Positions 5,593 to 6,611 of a stretch of DNA of 6,611 bases are shown here, piece after piece. This DNA is from an uncultured Clostridia bacterium (GTDB lineage: Bacteria; Bacillota; Clostridia; Christensenellales; Aristaeellaceae). Location of the stretch: assembly GCA_946626395.1 (NCBI GenBank), contig CAMOUF010000176.1, forward strand, positions 1 to 6,611, given 5' to 3'. Position 1 is the first letter of the stretch. Every line of letters starts with the position of its first letter. The position numbers were made by a program, and so were the translations under genes. The notes under the pieces are model-generated. The model saw only the letters and a list, made by a program, of their open reading frames with translations. It made no database searches and was not told where the DNA came from.

Positions 5593-6611
5593 TCACGGCG
5601 CTTCCATCACCCTCTCCAGCCAATCCCGCTGCACATAATACAGCGCCACGCCGTCCACGGCCAGGGCGTCATGCAGGGCATCGAAGGGATAGAACTGAAT
5701 GGTGCGGGTCAGAGCGCTGTTCTTTAAAACGATGACGGCCTCGGGCTCCCCGGACAAAGCATAGCTTTCCGGCAGTTCCCCGTCCCCGGACAGGGTGGAT
5801 AAAAGCGTATACCAGGAGGCGAAGCGCTGGGCGTCCATATCCTGGGTGTGGCCCGCCTTGCGCACGGCCATGTCGTAGAGGATACGGCCATATTCGTCCA
5901 CGGCGATCTGGTTGTTCTGGGTGATGCTTTCCACCATCCGTACCTCGTACTGCCGCTTCACCTTGCCGCAGGAAAACTCCACGGTATCCAGCTGGTTCAC
6001 CGGGAAATTCACCGGAGTGGTCAAGGCAAAATCCCGGGGATCGAGGGTTTTCCAGAAGCCCAGGAGAAAATTGCTGGCTTTGAAAACCTGCCCGTTCCAC
6101 AGAACATAAACGCCGCTTTTTTCGGTGTCCCGTCCCAGGAGCAGCTCATAGGTCTTTTCCGGAATGGGAAAGGCCACCTCCAGGCCGTCGTTGGTTTGGC
6201 TTCTCAGCACCGTGGCCGCCTGGGTCAGACGCACCGTCACCTCGGGCTCCTCGAGGCCATACAGGGATAAATCCATCTCCCCCGCCTCGCCCAGCAGCGC
6301 TTCAAAGGCCATGCCGCTGATTTGGGACAGCAGATAATTCATCCTGCTCGGGGACATAGGATAAGAAAAAGGGGCTTCCATCTGCCAGCCGGTGGGGGTA
6401 TAGCGGGCGCTCAGGGTCACCTTGCCCGTCACATCCACCCGCCCCAGCAGGGAGCCGTCCAAAGCGGGCTGGGCAAAATCCCGCAGGTAATCCATCTCAT
6501 GAAAAAAAGAATCGCTGTCAGAGGTCAATATGGTATAGAGCCGTTCATCCCCCGCCACCATGCAGTAACGGGTGGGGGTATCCTGGTTGGGCGTTTCTCC
6601 GCCGATCAGCA
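5593..6611 (-). CDS. DUF4340 domain-containing protein, 5' end outside the window
   Basis: The reading frame is open to the window edge, so the ATG at 6561 is internal; 338 residues are visible, starting LIGGETPNQDTPTRYCMVAG. The pattern 'GGETP...RYCMVAGDERLYTI', the hallmark-like YGLEEPEVTVRL (about 117-128) and a second module ending SGVYVLWNGQVFKAS (about 165-179) match the beta-rich repeats of DUF4340 proteins. No membrane segment occurs in the visible part; the family usually has an N-terminal anchor, which would be in the missing portion. In Clostridia such genes often follow an ABC-2 type transporter and a GldG-like auxiliary protein, so an exporter operon may lie beyond 6611. That is inference, and the molecular function is unknown. 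The heptamer array and galM promoter follow directly; I see no terminator for this gene. Confidence 0.75.
   Translation of the reverse strand, partial: LIGGETPNQDTPTRYCMVAGDERLYTILTSDSDSFFHEMDYLRDFAQPALDGSLLGRVDVTGKVTLSARYTPTGWQMEAPFSYPMSPSRMNYLLSQISGMAFEALLGEAGEMDLSLYGLEEPEVTVRLTQAATVLRSQTNDGLEVAFPIPEKTYELLLGRDTEKSGVYVLWNGQVFKASNFLLGFWKTLDPRDFALTTPVNFPVNQLDTVEFSCGKVKRQYEVRMVESITQNNQIAVDEYGRILYDMAVRKAGHTQDMDAQRFASWYTLLSTLSGDGELPESYALSGEPEAVIVLKNSALTRTIQFYPFDALHDALAVDGVALYYVQRDWLERVMEAP

Noticed and set aside
4182..5735. Plus-strand open frame of 517 codons opposite galM
   Set aside because: It is antisense to a gene with complete GalM motifs, runs through the heptamer arrays, the galM terminator and promoter, and has no family motif. 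The GC-rich codon use of galM explains the open frame.

Overview
The window looks like a housekeeping stretch of a GC-rich bacterial chromosome, most likely a member of the Clostridia (Bacillota). The evidence is the gene order dgt - dnaG - rpoD - (trmK), the short SigA-type primary sigma factor without a large insert, purine-rich Shine-Dalgarno sites of the AAGGAG type, and a DUF4340 protein of the kind found next to ABC-2/Gld-like transport genes in this group. Genus cannot be read from the sequence. All genes lie on the minus strand, so transcription runs from high to low coordinates.

Layout in the order of transcription. At 6611-5593 is the C-terminal part of a DUF4340 protein whose start lies outside the window. 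A short tandem array of degenerate heptamers (5550-5591) begins one base after its stop and ends just upstream of a strong sigma-A promoter (5518-5546) for galM, aldose 1-epimerase (5480-4434). galM ends in a clear intrinsic terminator (4390-4415). The gap between galM and dgt is AT-rich. It holds a second heptamer array and an imperfect fold-back structure (about 4236-4368).

Next comes dgt, a dNTP triphosphohydrolase-like HD-domain protein (4121-3120). A 157-base gap after it contains a two-copy heptamer remnant and a probable promoter for dnaG that overlaps two nested dyads. dnaG primase (2962-1163) is followed after 21 bases by rpoD, the primary sigma factor (1141-62). The stop codon of rpoD overlaps, in TGATG, the start of a gene cut by the window edge; its 20 visible residues resemble the N-terminus of tRNA methyltransferase TrmK.

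Functionally, dnaG and rpoD form the usual replication/transcription initiation pair of Gram-positive bacteria. Dgt upstream plausibly adjusts dNTP pools, and TrmK would extend the unit to tRNA modification. galM is a separately transcribed sugar-metabolism gene.

I see no CRISPR array, RNA gene, transposase or phage gene. No gene here suggests a new system. The least explained signals are non-coding: heptamer repeats in each of the three spacers longer than 100 bases, one of them tied to a MITE-like fold-back structure, and a palindrome over the -10 box of the putative dnaG promoter.
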